In this document: positions 13,269 to 24,317 of the stretch, piece by piece
How positions within the stretch are numbered: the stretch's first letter is position 1
Layout: each line of letters starts with the position of its first letter
Position numbers and translations under genes: made by a program
NCBI RefSeq assembly: GCF_010093535.1
Contig: NW_022985209.1
Location: forward strand, 367,399 to 431,398
Source: Lindgomyces ingoldianus
Lineage: Eukaryota > Ascomycota > Dothideomycetes > Pleosporales > Lindgomycetaceae
Length of the DNA stretch: 64,000 bases
Reading direction: 5' to 3'
The notes under the pieces: generated by a model
The model's database searches: none
What the model was told of the DNA's origin: nothing
Seen by the model: the letters and a program-made list of their open reading frames with translations, nothing else

Positions 13269-14460
13269 ATGCCTTAACAACAACACTAGATTAAATCTTC
13301 TAAAGAACGTTAGATATAGCTTGCTCTTTAGGCTCTTAAACAAGACTTAAAACTCTCCTTGCAACGCGCTGCAGCTATCTATAATGTCTCTCACACAACA
13401 CTAAGCAATTAACGCGCTGGACGGCCTTCACAAGCAGAATGCTGGCCTAAATTAAGGAATCTAACTAAGCTTAAGGAGGAGGTAGTTGTTGAGTACATAC
13501 TTAAGCTTATTACGCGCGGATTTCCCCCTAGGCTCGCAGCTGTAGCTGATATGGCTAATTCCTTGCCCGCAGAGCGCAATCTAGGCCAGGTTAGCTTAAA
13601 CTGGACCAGTATGTGGGTTAAGCACTGCCCTAAGTTCACAATGAAGTTTAATCGCAAGTACGATTACAAGAGAGCGCTCTGCGAGGATCCAGAGGTTATC
13701 CAGGGCTAGTTTCGCCTAGTAGCCAACATAAAAGCCAAGTACAGTATCTAGGATAAAGACAGGTATAACTTTGACAAGTTAGGCTTCATAATGGGCCAGA
13801 TATCAACTAGAGCAGTTGTTACAGCTTCAGAGAGACAAGGACAGCCAAAGGCAATACAGCAAGGCAATAGGGAGTGGACAACAGTCTGTCAGATTTGCGC
13901 ACCTACTGTCAAGACAGGAGGAACGCTTGACGAAAGCTGCTACATAGTACGAGCAATAAGCTCGAACAGTATGTTGCTGCAAATTGCAGCAAATTGCAGC
14001 ATGTTGCAGCAGTTTGCAGCAAATTGCAGAAAATTGCAGCATTTTGCAAGCTGGTCGCGCATAGGGCAAGTGCGCGAGGGACTCGGATCGGCAAAACAAA
14101 AAGCCGAGCAACACGAGTAGAGCAGAAAAAAAGGATCGATAAATGAACACCATCAATACAATCAATCAATCATCCCATACATCATATCCAAACCCATCAT
14201 TCATCTCAGGAAGCCCAGAAACAGTGCTTCAATCTGACACAGTCATCCAGGGCATCAACGCGACAGGGTGGGCTATGAGATCACAGAGCTTCAAGCGGCA
14301 AATAAGGCTGCCACGCGACGTAGATCGCATAAAAGGAAGCAGATTCAGGCAGAAGGGACCTTAATAGTTAAGGATAGGGCTTGTCTAACTGCTCTAAAGG
14401 AGTTTAGAGCGCGTAGTGATAGGAAGAAGCTAAAGACGCAGGTGCGCGCTGAAGGAGGTA
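13269..14460 (+). pseudogene. Fot1/pogo-clade transposase, internally deleted and interrupted
   Basis: Reading from the ATG at 13269 gives a pipsqueak-type HTH (LQRAAAIYNVS), a CENP-B-type domain (VVEYILKLITRGFPPRLAAV, then WVKHCPKFTMKFNRKYDYKR), and the start of the DDE domain (DRYNFDKLGFIMGQISTRAV, GNREWTT joined to VIQGINATGW). DNFDE-type DE is written NFDK here. Stops are at former Q and W codons: TAA for CAA, TAG for TGG before FRLV and before DKDRY, as RIP would make. The reading resumes across the LTR insertion exactly when the cagtc duplication is removed. The catalytic C-terminal half is deleted. Confidence 0.85.
13887..14239 (+). mobile_element. Solo LTR of copia family 1 inside the Fot1 copy
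   Basis: It begins TGTCAGAT and ends ATCTGACA, 353 bp, with perfect 5-bp TSD cagtc at 13882-13886 and 14240-14244. Positions 13974-14043 hold about seven units of a 10-bp repeat (TTGCAGCAAA/TTGCAGCATT). It is the innermost layer of the nested cluster and has normal composition, so it is probably recent or was not exposed to RIP. Confidence 0.95.
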
Positions 14461-16364
14461 AGCCAAGTTAAAGGCGATGCGGGCGGTGCAATTAGACTAG
14501 GCATAACTTGCGTACGTGTAAGCAAGTAGCAGAAGTAGACTCTAAATGATATCTCGTGTTGTATTACTCTATACAGGGCCAAAGTGGGCTGTTTTGCGAG
14601 AGAATGGGGTGGTTTTGGTGGGGGCTTGGCAAAAGTGGCCGGCCAACCCGTGTGGCCGGCCAACCCGTTAGGTACGTTATTACTTAAATAATAACTTAAG
14701 TAACTTTACTAAATGTTATAAAAAGACTAGACTAAGTTATGTCTTTAAATTTTTTAAAATTAATTAATATATTACTTTAAAAGAATTAAGCCTTATTTAC
14801 ATAAAAGTAAAAACTCTTACTTTACTCTTATTAAATAGAAAACAGACTACTTCTTTATGCTAACTATTTATGTGTTTTAGTAGACTTGCTACTATATACC
14901 TAACTTATCTAAGAAGTTTATAATTAAGTATCTTTAGCACACCTTAGTGCTACTAAGACTTATTAGTTACTGTGCTAAAAGTACTACTAAAAGAGTATAA
15001 AGGCTACTTATAAATAATATGTATAGAATTACCTTTTTTATTATAAAGCTTATTTAAAATAGACCTAAACTCTAGAGTTTATTTATTCTTTTTTAATCCC
15101 TAATTAACTAATGCAGCACTTGTGTATTAACTTTAAGAATTTCTTTAAAGACAAGTCTAGTTATAACTAAATTATAGTTATAATTAATTTTATATTTAAA
15201 TAAGCTATTTCTATTCCCTGCTATAAAATAATTAACGCCTAAGAAATAGCTGCCTTATTTATTTAATAAGTGTACTATTTTAGCTACACACCTAAAACTA
15301 TTATCTTTAATTAGAGACCTTAGTTTATATCTAGTTTCTAGTCTAAATTTTGTTAAATTTTAAGCATAAAAGTTAAGCTTTTTACTGCTTTTTATAAAAA
15401 AATAAATAGCTAAATAAAAATTATAAATAAGTATATTAATTAAAGACTAAGGCCTTTTATATTTTTTTACTAAGATAACTAGAGTTTCTTACTGCCCTTA
15501 ATTAATTAGGCTTAGATAACTTTACTTTATATAATAATTAAAATGTCTCTATATTAAGTTTTATATAGCTCTAAACTATATTAAAGCTAGGACTAAAAGC
15601 ATTCTACAGAACCTATTACAGCTATAGACAAGCTAAATTATAAAGATGCTCTAGCATTAGCAACCTACATGCATGCAGCCTAGAAGTTAGCTAAGACTTA
15701 TATAAAAAAGGCCTAGGATTAGATGTAAACTGTAGTTAACTGCTACTACTAGCTAGTTAACTAAAAGGTTAGCAACATAGTCTACCTAAACACTAAGAAC
15801 CTAGCTGTTTAAAGACCTAGCTAAAAACTATCTAAATAATAAAAAGGCCTTTTTAAAGTACTTAAATAAGTTAGAAACTTATACTACTTAAAGCTACTTT
15901 TAAAGTTAAAGATACATAATGTCTTTGCACTAAATATACTTTATAAAGACTCTTAAGATCTGCTTCTAGAATAAGAACCTTTAAAACCCCTTAAAATTAC
16001 TATTAATAGAGTAGAAAAGTAGAAAGTAAAGAAAATACTTCCTAGTAAGCTCTACTAAAAAATGCTTAAGTAGTAGGTAAAATAAGTAAGACATAACCTT
16101 AATTTAGTCTAGTATAAAGCTTTAAATTTTATAAGTTCTTTTTATAAACTAAAGGCTTTTTATAATAAGCATCTAAATTAGCTAGGACCTTTAAAGGCCT
16201 TATATAAGTAAATTAAAGCTTTTAAAGCTAGTGTAAAAGGCATAGATTACTTAGTAGATAATAAAGTATAAAAGTAAAAAGTAAATTTATAGTTATATAT
16301 AATAGTATTACAACTTTATAGACATTACGCTAGAGAGGTTTAACAGTAAGCTGTTAGACACCTC

Positions 16365-16445
16365 TAGACTCTCCTCTTTCTCCTCCTCTACTCTTCTTCC
16401 TCTTCTCTCTTCTCTTCTCCCTCCCCTCTAGACTCTCTTTAAACC
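16365..16445 (+). repeat. Pyrimidine-rich tract in the chromovirus 3' region
   Basis: An almost pure C/T run (ctctcctctttctcctcc and similar) lies between the chromodomain and the 3' LTR. It contains few RIP-prone CA dinucleotides, which may explain why its cytosines survive in an AT-shifted element. Confidence 0.7.
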
Positions 16446-17369
16446 CCCTTTACCTTATCTTTAGCTACCTAAGAGCACTATAATGTCTGCCTAAAAGTTA
16501 GACACTAAAGCCTTTAGGGCTAAAACCTAATAAAGCAACTTAGTGTTTTAGTAGAATAAGGCTACCTAGACACTAGCTATAGGAAGCCTAGCTTTTTAGC
16601 TCTTTATAACCTACACTACTTACGCTAGGTTTTAAGTAAACTTTAAAACAGCTTTAAAGGCCTCTTTTTTATTTTCTTTACTTTCTGTGTTTTAGGCTAC
16701 TGCCTATAAATTAAAATAGCTTTAAAAAACTAAAAATTTCTTCTTATAATAGAAGAGAACCTACGCGTGTGTTAGTAAACTATACCTTAGTAGTATTAAA
16801 CTATATTTATATAAAGTTACATTTTTTATTATATAAAGTGTAATATTTACATTTCTTTAATTTAAAAAACTATTAAGAAAACTTAACTTAAAAGCTGTAG
16901 GCTAAAGCGTAGGCAGCCTAAAAGCAGATAACTTAAAACGCCTCTAAAGAGGCTCTAAAAGGGGGGTAAAGCAGCATAGTAATTTTTTTAATGCTATAAT
17001 TAGTTAGTAGACTAAGCTATAAAATGTTAGGTGCATAATAATACTTATAAAGTAGAAATTTAGATAATAGCTAAAGAAAAAACTAACAACATTAACTAGA
17101 CTATATAAGTAAAGTAAGTAAACACTTATTACTATAAATAATAAATTTACTATATTAATAATAACTACACTACTAGTTACTACTAAATAAAAAAACATTA
17201 TAATAAAAGCATTATATTAGTATTAAGTTTTTAGTTTATTTTTTAGTAACAAGAAATTTTAGTTAAAAGGTTATACTTGTTGTATCTTATTTAAATTAGT
17301 TTTAAATTAGTTCTAAATTTTTTTTACACACTATAGATAAAAACTATTAGCTTATAAAAAAGAAAGTAG

Positions 17370-17659
17370 TGTAATAATTCTATAAATTGTTCTATCTTAG
17401 GTTACTTAGATCCTATCTAAAGGGTTCCTATATTAGCTCTAACTATAACTTAACCTAGTCCCCTGCAGTTACCTTTATTCCCTTATGTATTTAGTTGCAC
17501 CTTGCCTCTATAGCTAGCTTAGTAGTTTTCTAATATCCTTTTGTACTAGGCCTATAGGTGTTAATGGCATTCCCAGGTTCAGAGTCCCCACGCACCCCCA
17601 TATGCCTCTAAGTGGATTCCCACCGCATTCGGACCCATTGTCTTGCCTGCGCCGTTACA
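17370..17659 (+). repeat. Chromovirus 3' LTR (290 bp), half RIP-mutated
   Basis: The first part is strongly AT-shifted (tgtaataattctataaattg, compare tgtaacgattctacgaatcg in the 5' LTR). The last 120 bp (about 17540-17659) is normal and ends gcgccgttaca. The pattern is opposite in polarity to the 5' LTR. Confidence 0.93.
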
Positions 17660-19041
17660 ATAAGAAGGTCTTTATGCTAGCAGTTAGCATCTATATAAAG
17701 AATGTTAGTGTTATAGTTTTAATTTTTACGCTAAAATAGCTAGGCTAAGGTTTTACTAGTACATACTAAAAAAATAAGCTACTACCTCTAGGCAGAATAA
17801 GTAGTTTAAAGAAGTCTATATATTAACACTTAGTGTAATTTTACTATAAGCTAATCTTAGTATTATTTAAATCTCTTACTTCTAGCGCACTAGACTGTTC
17901 TAGATATAGGTTAAAAGTATAGTGTAGAAAGATAGTATAGTGTTAAAAAAGTTAGCACAGTTTTAAGTAAGTACTCTATAAGTTTTACCTAAAGATGTGT
18001 TTTTAAAAGTTTAATCTTAAAAAATAACTTATTTTATTACTATAGTTTAAAAAGCTTTTTTTACTAAGCTTTATAAAAAATAATTCTTATAAATTTAGCT
18101 ACTTTTATTATAGCTTTAAAAAAATTAGCAAAAAGCTTTAAGCTGTTAAGTAGAAGATCTTTACTAGTATTAATTTTATGCTTTTTTTAAAGATAAGAGA
18201 TAATATAATTATAACTACTAATAATTTTTACAGCTTTATGTTACTTTTAAAAGTAACATCTTTTATAAAGCTACACTTTAAGAATAGTGCTATTATTATC
18301 TTTATACACTAAATCCCCTCTATAATGCTAGACCTAAAAAATAGAATAATTACTATAAAGTTAACTTTTATGCTTTACATAATAGCTAAGTTTTTTTAGC
18401 ACTAGCTTTTTCTTTTCTAGCTAAACATTATTCTACTTTATTATAAAAAAGGCTTTAAAGTTAAGGTGCGTGTTTACTAGGAAATTATAAAAAAAAATAT
18501 TTTTACTTAAGACTAAAGTTAGAGTTAAGGGCACTAATAACTTTAAAAAAGCTAACTTTAATTTAGTAAGATAATAAGAGCTAGCATAATAAGGCACCTT
18601 AGCTTATTAAAACAACTTTAATAAGTAAAAGGATTAGAATAAGGCTGTACACTTACTATAATAAAAAAATTAAGACATCTAGCTTATTATAATAATTAAT
18701 AAGATAAAAAGCTTTTTTAGAGTAAAAGTTAACTATTTTTATAAAGGGCTACTTAGCACACTAATTAGGCTACTGTGCTATAAAACATAGAGTTTTATTT
18801 AATTATTACTTTAAAATATAACCTTAAATAAAGCTTCTAACACAATAGCTAATAAAGTCTAAAAATAGAAAAGAAATCTCCTAAAATATAACCTCTCTAA
18901 CCTGTACTACAGTACGTACTTAGCAATTCACTGTACAAAAGTTACGTCTTACATTTTGACTACTTTTGTACGCCTTACGTGATTACTACGTTCACGTAGT
19001 TACGTTACGTACTACGGACTGTTGGCCACGCTGGTGTTAGG

Positions 19042-19340
19042 ATGCGCTTTCCCTAGCATCTTCTCTCTTCCCTCCAGCGCTTGCTAACTCATCCCCTTAG
19101 CTGCCTTGTACTTTCTCTGATACGATAGTGCCAAAGCCAGGTTCCTCACCGTAGTTAACGTGGCGGGGTCTGTTGGCCATTGGCGCAATTTTTTTGCTAG
19201 CTCCTCACCCCCTCTCACGTTAGGGCCAGGACCGCTGCAATCCTTGCAATCTCTTTTTGGTTTTGTTTGCGTGCCGTCTTCACGCGGACCTGCAATTTTC
19301 GACCGATTCTGGCCTGGGGCCGCAGGGCGAGCCACATCAG
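19042..19340 (-). pseudogene. TPR-repeat gene relic, 5' part, on the far side of hAT-1
   Basis: Minus-strand text reads DPATLTTVRNLALALSYQRK, then a stop, then QALEGREKMLGKAHPNT, which runs straight into the hAT target duplication. These are TPR units of the same type as 6400-7049. Joining across the TSD continues as a TPR-like LAIVSSLTS, but one base out of frame. An in-frame upstream extension to about 19335 (MARPAAPGQ) has no recognised domain. It is a relic. Confidence 0.65.
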
Positions 19341-19897
19341 CTAACCCGATCCGAGTGAGGGCAGGTGCTGGCCACCTTGAGACTTCTTGCTATATTAGAA
19401 GTTTCAAATTTACCATCACCACTCAGATTCTGATCCTTATCTCGTGCCCACAAAGATATGGCTTCGCACCAGATTGCAGACCAACATACCATAAGCCAGG
19501 ACCTGATCTTGATTGGCATTACCTTCGCACTACTAGGTATCTTATCGCCTTCAATCCCATAAATTTCGTTCACTGATGAATGAAAACATTCTACTATAAC
19601 CTAATCCACCTCCTATTCGCACTAACTCTACTCAGGTAAAAATAGGCTTCCCTGCCCCTAAGCTATTCCTCCAAAACAAGCAGCTTTCGAATGTAGTAAC
19701 AGCAGGATGAAACGGCCCAGGCTGCTCTGAAGCAATCTGGCAGACAAATTCAAGCCCGGAGCCCAATAAATGCCTTATATCAGCCTTTCTCTGATCTGGG
19801 TTCCCCTTTCTCGTTCACAGATACTTCCTAAAGCAGCCATCTGACCGGATCCTATCCCCAAGTCTCCCCGGACTTCGCATCGCGAACTTACTCTTAA
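19341..19897. other. Normal-composition DNA, no recognised gene
   Basis: Overlapping open frames of 78 and 138 codons exist on opposite strands near 19337-19576. Neither shows a known domain. The region may include upstream exons of the TPR gene but I cannot support a model. Confidence 0.4.
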
Positions 19898-19905
19898 CTA
19901 GAAAC

Positions 19906-22874
19906 CATACATGACCACCTTAACGTGGTTCTAAACCTGGTTTATATCTAACCGCAGTTTTGTAGTATTAAGTCTAAACTAGGTTAGTCTATTAGCTTAA
20001 TGTAGTTTAACTGCAAAACGCATTAATAGCTTAGCAGATCTACATGTTAGATGCAGAGATACAGCTCTTGATGCCTATAGGCAACAACAAACTAGGAAAC
20101 GCCTCTTTCTTGTATTATAGGCAGACTATTATACTTTAGGCAGCAATTACTACTAATTAGTTATCACATCTGTAGATTTAATGTATTTATATAGCTATTA
20201 AGACCTTAATGTAGAATGTAAGTTACTTTAAGCACTTTTTTTAGAATATAATTTAACACTACAGCTCTTAAAACCTTTGCTTTTATTTATTTTAGCTATT
20301 TAGTTATCTAAAATTATTATATGTCTTAATCCTACACCTCTCTAAATGTTGCCTATACTGTTTTTAGAGTTAGAGATATCTAATTCTATAACTGCAGACT
20401 GTAAAACAAAGCCTGTTAACTTTTATTAAGTTATTCTTACCTATAAACTAAAGAAAGGCCTAGCTTTACTACAACTAGGTTGTAAATAATAAAGTAAAAG
20501 AAAGAGGCTATATGTCTATAAGATATATTCTAGCTAGAAAAAGACATATTTTAGTAACACTATTACCTATGTTAAGGTAAAGCATCTAGTGTTATTAATG
20601 TCTTTAGAGACTTATCTTTATGTAAGCACTTAGCAGTCTATTTTATTTATCTATACTTTTATTACTATAACATACACTTTATAGAGTAGTTTTAACTAAT
20701 AAGCTTATTATAAGGCTTTAATAAGACTACTTACTTGTTATAAAGTGCCTTTTTTAGCTATTAAATAAGAGAAACTAGAGCAACTCTGCCTTACTTATAA
20801 CCTTGCTATTAAGAATAAGCTAATTACTATGTAAACTATAGTTATGCAATACATTATAGTAAACTATAAGCTTTATTAAGAGTAGCTGTCTACTAGCATA
20901 ATAACTACTATAAGCCCTATTTACATCTTCTTAGACCTTTAGACATTACTGCATTATTACTTAATACTTGCAGTTTGCGCATAATAAGTTAATTAAAACT
21001 ATTAGCTTTAAAAGGCACTTCTAGGGCTCTTAGAGCTACGTAACAGCTACTCTAGAGAGCAGTAAGCAGTTTCTATTATAGATACTTTTAGAAAATATAA
21101 TATTACATTCTAAATTAGCTATTATGTAAGTAATAATGTAATGTTAAATAATACTTATCTAAAAGCTTTATTAAAGTAATTAAAGTATAAATATAACATT
21201 AGTTATAAGTTTAATTAAGCACTTATTAAGCTAATTATCTAAGTAAATTAACTTTAATGTAAAGCATTATTAAGTCTATTATATTACTTATATTATTAAT
21301 CTCTTTTTTTAAGCTTTCCTTCTTATGTCTTTCTAAGAGGCTTTTATTACTGCTTTTAAGACTACCTCTAGTGTTGCTAAAAAAGCTCTTTTTACGCAGT
21401 TTTTAAGTGTCCTTACCTCTTATTATAAATAAACTAAAGTAGAGCGCCCTTGTATAAAGAGACAAAGCAAATAATAGAAGTAGTAAGGTAGTAATATAAG
21501 CATTATCTTAGTTAAAGACTTTAATAGCGTTAAAAACATCTCTATATTACGCAAGCTTTATAATTTTACAGTCTAGCTTTAAAGTTCTATAATCTACTAG
21601 GGTCTCTAGAACAGAGCTATTAGTCTACATTTTAAAATTAATAATTAGACATAATAGTCTTCTTAGTATTAGGTTATTACATAAGCCTTAAAGAAGATAG
21701 ACAAGATTAAAAGCTTTATAACTAACTATAAAAACATTCTAGGCAATAATTAGCTTTAAGCTAATAACTAGAATATTCTTAAAAAAGCTGCTTACTTTTT
21801 AGAGCTATTTACATTAGCAACTTTATATGTAGAGAAGGATAAGTTATTAATTATATAATTACTTAAGCTTATAAATCTTCTATTAACATAGTATAAAAAG
21901 CAGAAGGTTAGTATCTAGTTCTTTTTAATAAAGCTAAGTACTTATGTTTAGTAGAACTACTACTTTTTACCTAAGAACTATAATAAACGCATAATTTAAG
22001 CTATTAACATAGGCTAGTACATACTTAACAAATACTACAACAAAACAGAAGAGACACCTATATACGCTGCTGCAATACTACTTAATCTGCGCAAGCAAGC
22101 CGCCCACCTACACTAGAACTAGCTAAAAGAGTGGGTAAAGCTAGCTATTAAACTTACTAATATAATTTAGGTAAATAATTTTAAGCTTAATAGTAAACTA
22201 GGCTCTTCTCTAGCTCTAGATAACATACCTAGTATATTAACTAAACAGCTAAATAAGCCTGTAAACATCTTTATGTTATTAAAGCAAAAAATAAAAGTAA
22301 AAACTATTAGTTTATAGCTAAATAACAACTTTAAAAGCTTTATTAATAGCCTAGCTATTAATTTAAAAGATAGAGTTACTTTTTTTAAGTAGTAGTGTTA
22401 ATCTAAGCAGTGTTGCAGCTATTTAGGGCTTAGCTGCATAGCTATAGCTATTCTCTCTATCCCTGCAGAATTATTAGAGCTAGAATAGACCTTCTCTAGG
22501 GCCTAAAGGACCTGTTTATAGGATAGATTGCAGTTATAATGCACTACTATTAAGATAATTAAGTGTATTAGTAATTAGATATAACAGAGGCACATTAAGC
22601 TAGTCTAGGATAGTAGAATAGGTCTACTAATTAATCTAGAGCTTTAAGAAACTCTTCTTAGTGTTGTTAATAAAGGAGCAGGTAGAATAGATTAGTATTA
22701 AAGCAAGTAACTACACTAACGCGCTTAAATTAATGTATATTTACTTAACATAGTTCTTAACGCAGTTTTTAACGCAGTTTAACACTATAATTAACATAGT
22801 ATAGTTTAAACAATACTAATATGGTATGGTTTAGAGTGATTCTTAATGTGGTTCAACCATGATAGTCATGTATG
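19906..22874 (+). mobile_element. hAT transposon (hAT-2), complete and RIP-degraded
   Basis: It is flanked by a perfect 8-bp TSD, ctagaaac, at 19898-19905 and 22875-22882. The ends are inverted repeats CATACATGACYA (19906 onward and 22863-22874). The size of 2969 bp is typical. On the plus strand near 21130-21270 a degraded frame reads YYVSNNVMLNNTYLKALLK, matching the hAT segment around the second catalytic aspartate (GY.(T/S)DNA..N), followed by IKLII and CKALL where the GHIINLV..A motif is expected. Many stops remove any function. It is a different family from hAT-1, whose ends differ. Confidence 0.9.
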
Positions 22875-22882
22875 CTAGAAAC

Positions 22883-24317
22883 TTGGCGGGATATGTCGTA
22901 CATCCAAAAGGTGATGCATTCCTAATAGATATCTCATGCGAAACACATCTCGCCCCAGTCGTAAGACCTTTTTGGATTGCCCGACATCATATCACCACCT
23001 GCGACCTAGTTTCAGTATCCTATGAACTGACCGCGTAGTTAAATACATGGGCATTACAATGCCCCTCGAGGTACGTCGAATTCTGGCATCCGTGGACGAT
23101 AGTATTGGCGCGAAAGTCTCCTAGAATGTTCGGGCACATGGTTTGGTGATGATCTTGATACGGCGACCGGAGCCTCCCTGGATGATAAAGACCTAGCTAT
23201 ACCATCTTCTTATACTCTGGAAACATGATTAAGCCTATTGTCTAAATTGTTTAGTCTATAGTTGATAGGAAACGTGAGGTTTCCAACTTGTGGAGATTCT
23301 ATCAGTGGGTGTGTGGACGTGGAGCGAATTCACGCGCGCGGATTTTTGGGACTCTGGTCGCTCTGCCCTTGCTCTGCATCAAGCCCGGTAACTGTACGTA
23401 TTCGTCCAACTCGATGCCAATCTAATATGCGCCATAGCGAGGTCGTTCTCGGTTCTGATAGTCTTTTATTTTAGTCGAGCCACGGGACACGGTGGATGTA
23501 ATACAACCCGAGTTTCTCCTAGTGTTGCAAATGGAGAGGTGGTGTGAGCATGCAGCTATGCCAGAAGCTGATGAAGTGAAGTGTATTGTATTTTGTTTAA
23601 GTGCTCTGTTGCAGAGTGTTTATTTACATCTATAACGGCAGGGGCAGTAAGGGCCATGACAATGGCCAAGGGGCCATAGTGAAGGTATTAGGTGCTATAG
23701 TAACAGCAGTAAGGGCTGTTGTGGCACAGGGAAGGAAGGTTTCTGTATCAGAAATGCGACACCTAGCGCACAAAGGAGCCTGTTTCAGTTTGCTTCAGGT
23801 ACGGACGGCACCTCTAATTCTTTAGCAGTTCTGTCCGGGTACCCTGTAGTTTATCAAGGTTGCTAATTGCTTAGGTAAGTCGACCAATTGGAAGGGCGCA
23901 TAGGTATGTACATTCTGTTGTACGATTTTAATCTATGTGCTTACGTATACCACCGCGCACACACCAGTCATAGCCCACTTCCCTGGTGCTGATCACTATT
24001 TGACAGCTGAGTTGTGGTCTCTCGATGGCCTAGACTCCGTCTATGCATAGCAATCGAAATACGCGCTTTACCAAGGCAACGCGGATTCTACGCAAGTGGA
24101 TGATGATCCAGGGATTTAGCACTCGAGTGGATATGTCTTAGCCTACGCAGTGGATATGCAATGCGTGGATATGCTATCATTGGGCTCTCTCTAAGGCCCT
24201 CCATGCTGTTATTAATTTCTTTCCTCCCCTGCTATCAACACATAATAAAATCACCAAGGTTCCCTTCCACTGAACCTCCTCTCACAGCAACAACACTCAC
24301 ATTACCCCACGTGCAAA
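22883..24317. other. Intergenic island upstream of the esterase
   Basis: Base composition is normal and no gene is supported. Small ORFs near 23262-23474 and 23601-23825 lack domains and splice context. The last few hundred bases form the esterase promoter region; no clear TATA box was found, and the start lies in cgtgcaaaATG. Confidence 0.5.

Larger units (their letters stand above)
13188..14677 (+). mobile_element. Fot1/pogo-type deletion derivative, least RIP-damaged copy (copy A)
   Basis: It is bounded by inverted terminal repeats acgtacctaac, then two copies of a 17-bp unit built on TTGGCCGGCCAC, then TTTTGCCAAGCCCC. It is flanked by the TA target at 13186-13187 and 14678-14679. After removing the solo LTR and its 5-bp duplication the element is exactly 1132 bp, the same as copy E (49747-50878). 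Compared with the 1866-bp copy B it lacks 734 bp between gtgggctat and gagatcacagag near 14276. It sits inside the chromovirus. Confidence 0.92.
9300..16250 (+). pseudogene. Chromovirus gag-pol, RIP-inactivated
   Basis: Plus-strand frames with many TAA/TAG stops can be followed in family order. A decayed CCHC knuckle lies at about 10675-10715 (YNYSKLEHFTSNC, first Cys positions changed). Ty3-type reverse transcriptase has YLDNILIYF at about 12271-12303, where DD is expected. RNase H follows at about 12640-13080, including TNYQLLKYF-like text and RANILSC near its end. After the inserted transposon (13188-14677) comes integrase-like sequence. A C-terminal chromodomain lies at about 16028-16230 (KILPSKLY followed by HNLNLVWYKALNF-like text). 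The chromodomain places it among chromoviruses, which target heterochromatin. It cannot encode proteins now. Confidence 0.85.
8979..17659 (+). mobile_element. Ty3/gypsy chromovirus, full length, inside hAT-1
   Basis: Two 290-bp LTRs (8979-9268 and 17370-17659) begin TGTAAC/TGTAAT and end TTACA. A perfect 5-bp TSD, ataag, lies at 8974-8978 and 17660-17664. The purine-rich run before the 3' LTR (about 17355-17369) is a decayed polypurine tract; the copy at 47431 still has the G-run form. Without the DNA transposon inserted at 13188 the element is about 7.2 kb. The interior shows Gag zinc knuckle, reverse transcriptase, RNase H, integrase and chromodomain in that order. Confidence 0.93.
7298..19033. 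mobile_element. hAT transposon (hAT-1), swollen by nested insertions
   Basis: The ends are terminal inverted repeats starting CAGCGTGGCCAACAGT, followed by CGTAGTACGT (left 7298 onward, right up to 19033, with a few mismatches). The element is flanked by a perfect 8-bp TSD, gtgttagg, at 7290-7297 and 19034-19041. An 8-bp TSD with CAG-type ends is diagnostic of hAT elements. Removing the chromovirus and its 5-bp duplication leaves about 3.05 kb, a normal size for a fungal hAT. The remaining hAT sequence (7298-8973 and 17665-19033) is heavily AT-shifted. I could not read a convincing transposase motif in it, so the class rests on ends and TSD. Confidence 0.9.

Noticed and set aside
13791..14169. 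Overlapping open frames of 86-112 codons on both strands
   Set aside because: They run through the solo LTR and its 10-bp array; the array has no stops in several frames, so the frames are artefacts.
17004..17198. A hydrophobic 64-codon minus-strand frame
   Set aside because: It is low-complexity AT-rich sequence inside the RIP-mutated chromovirus.
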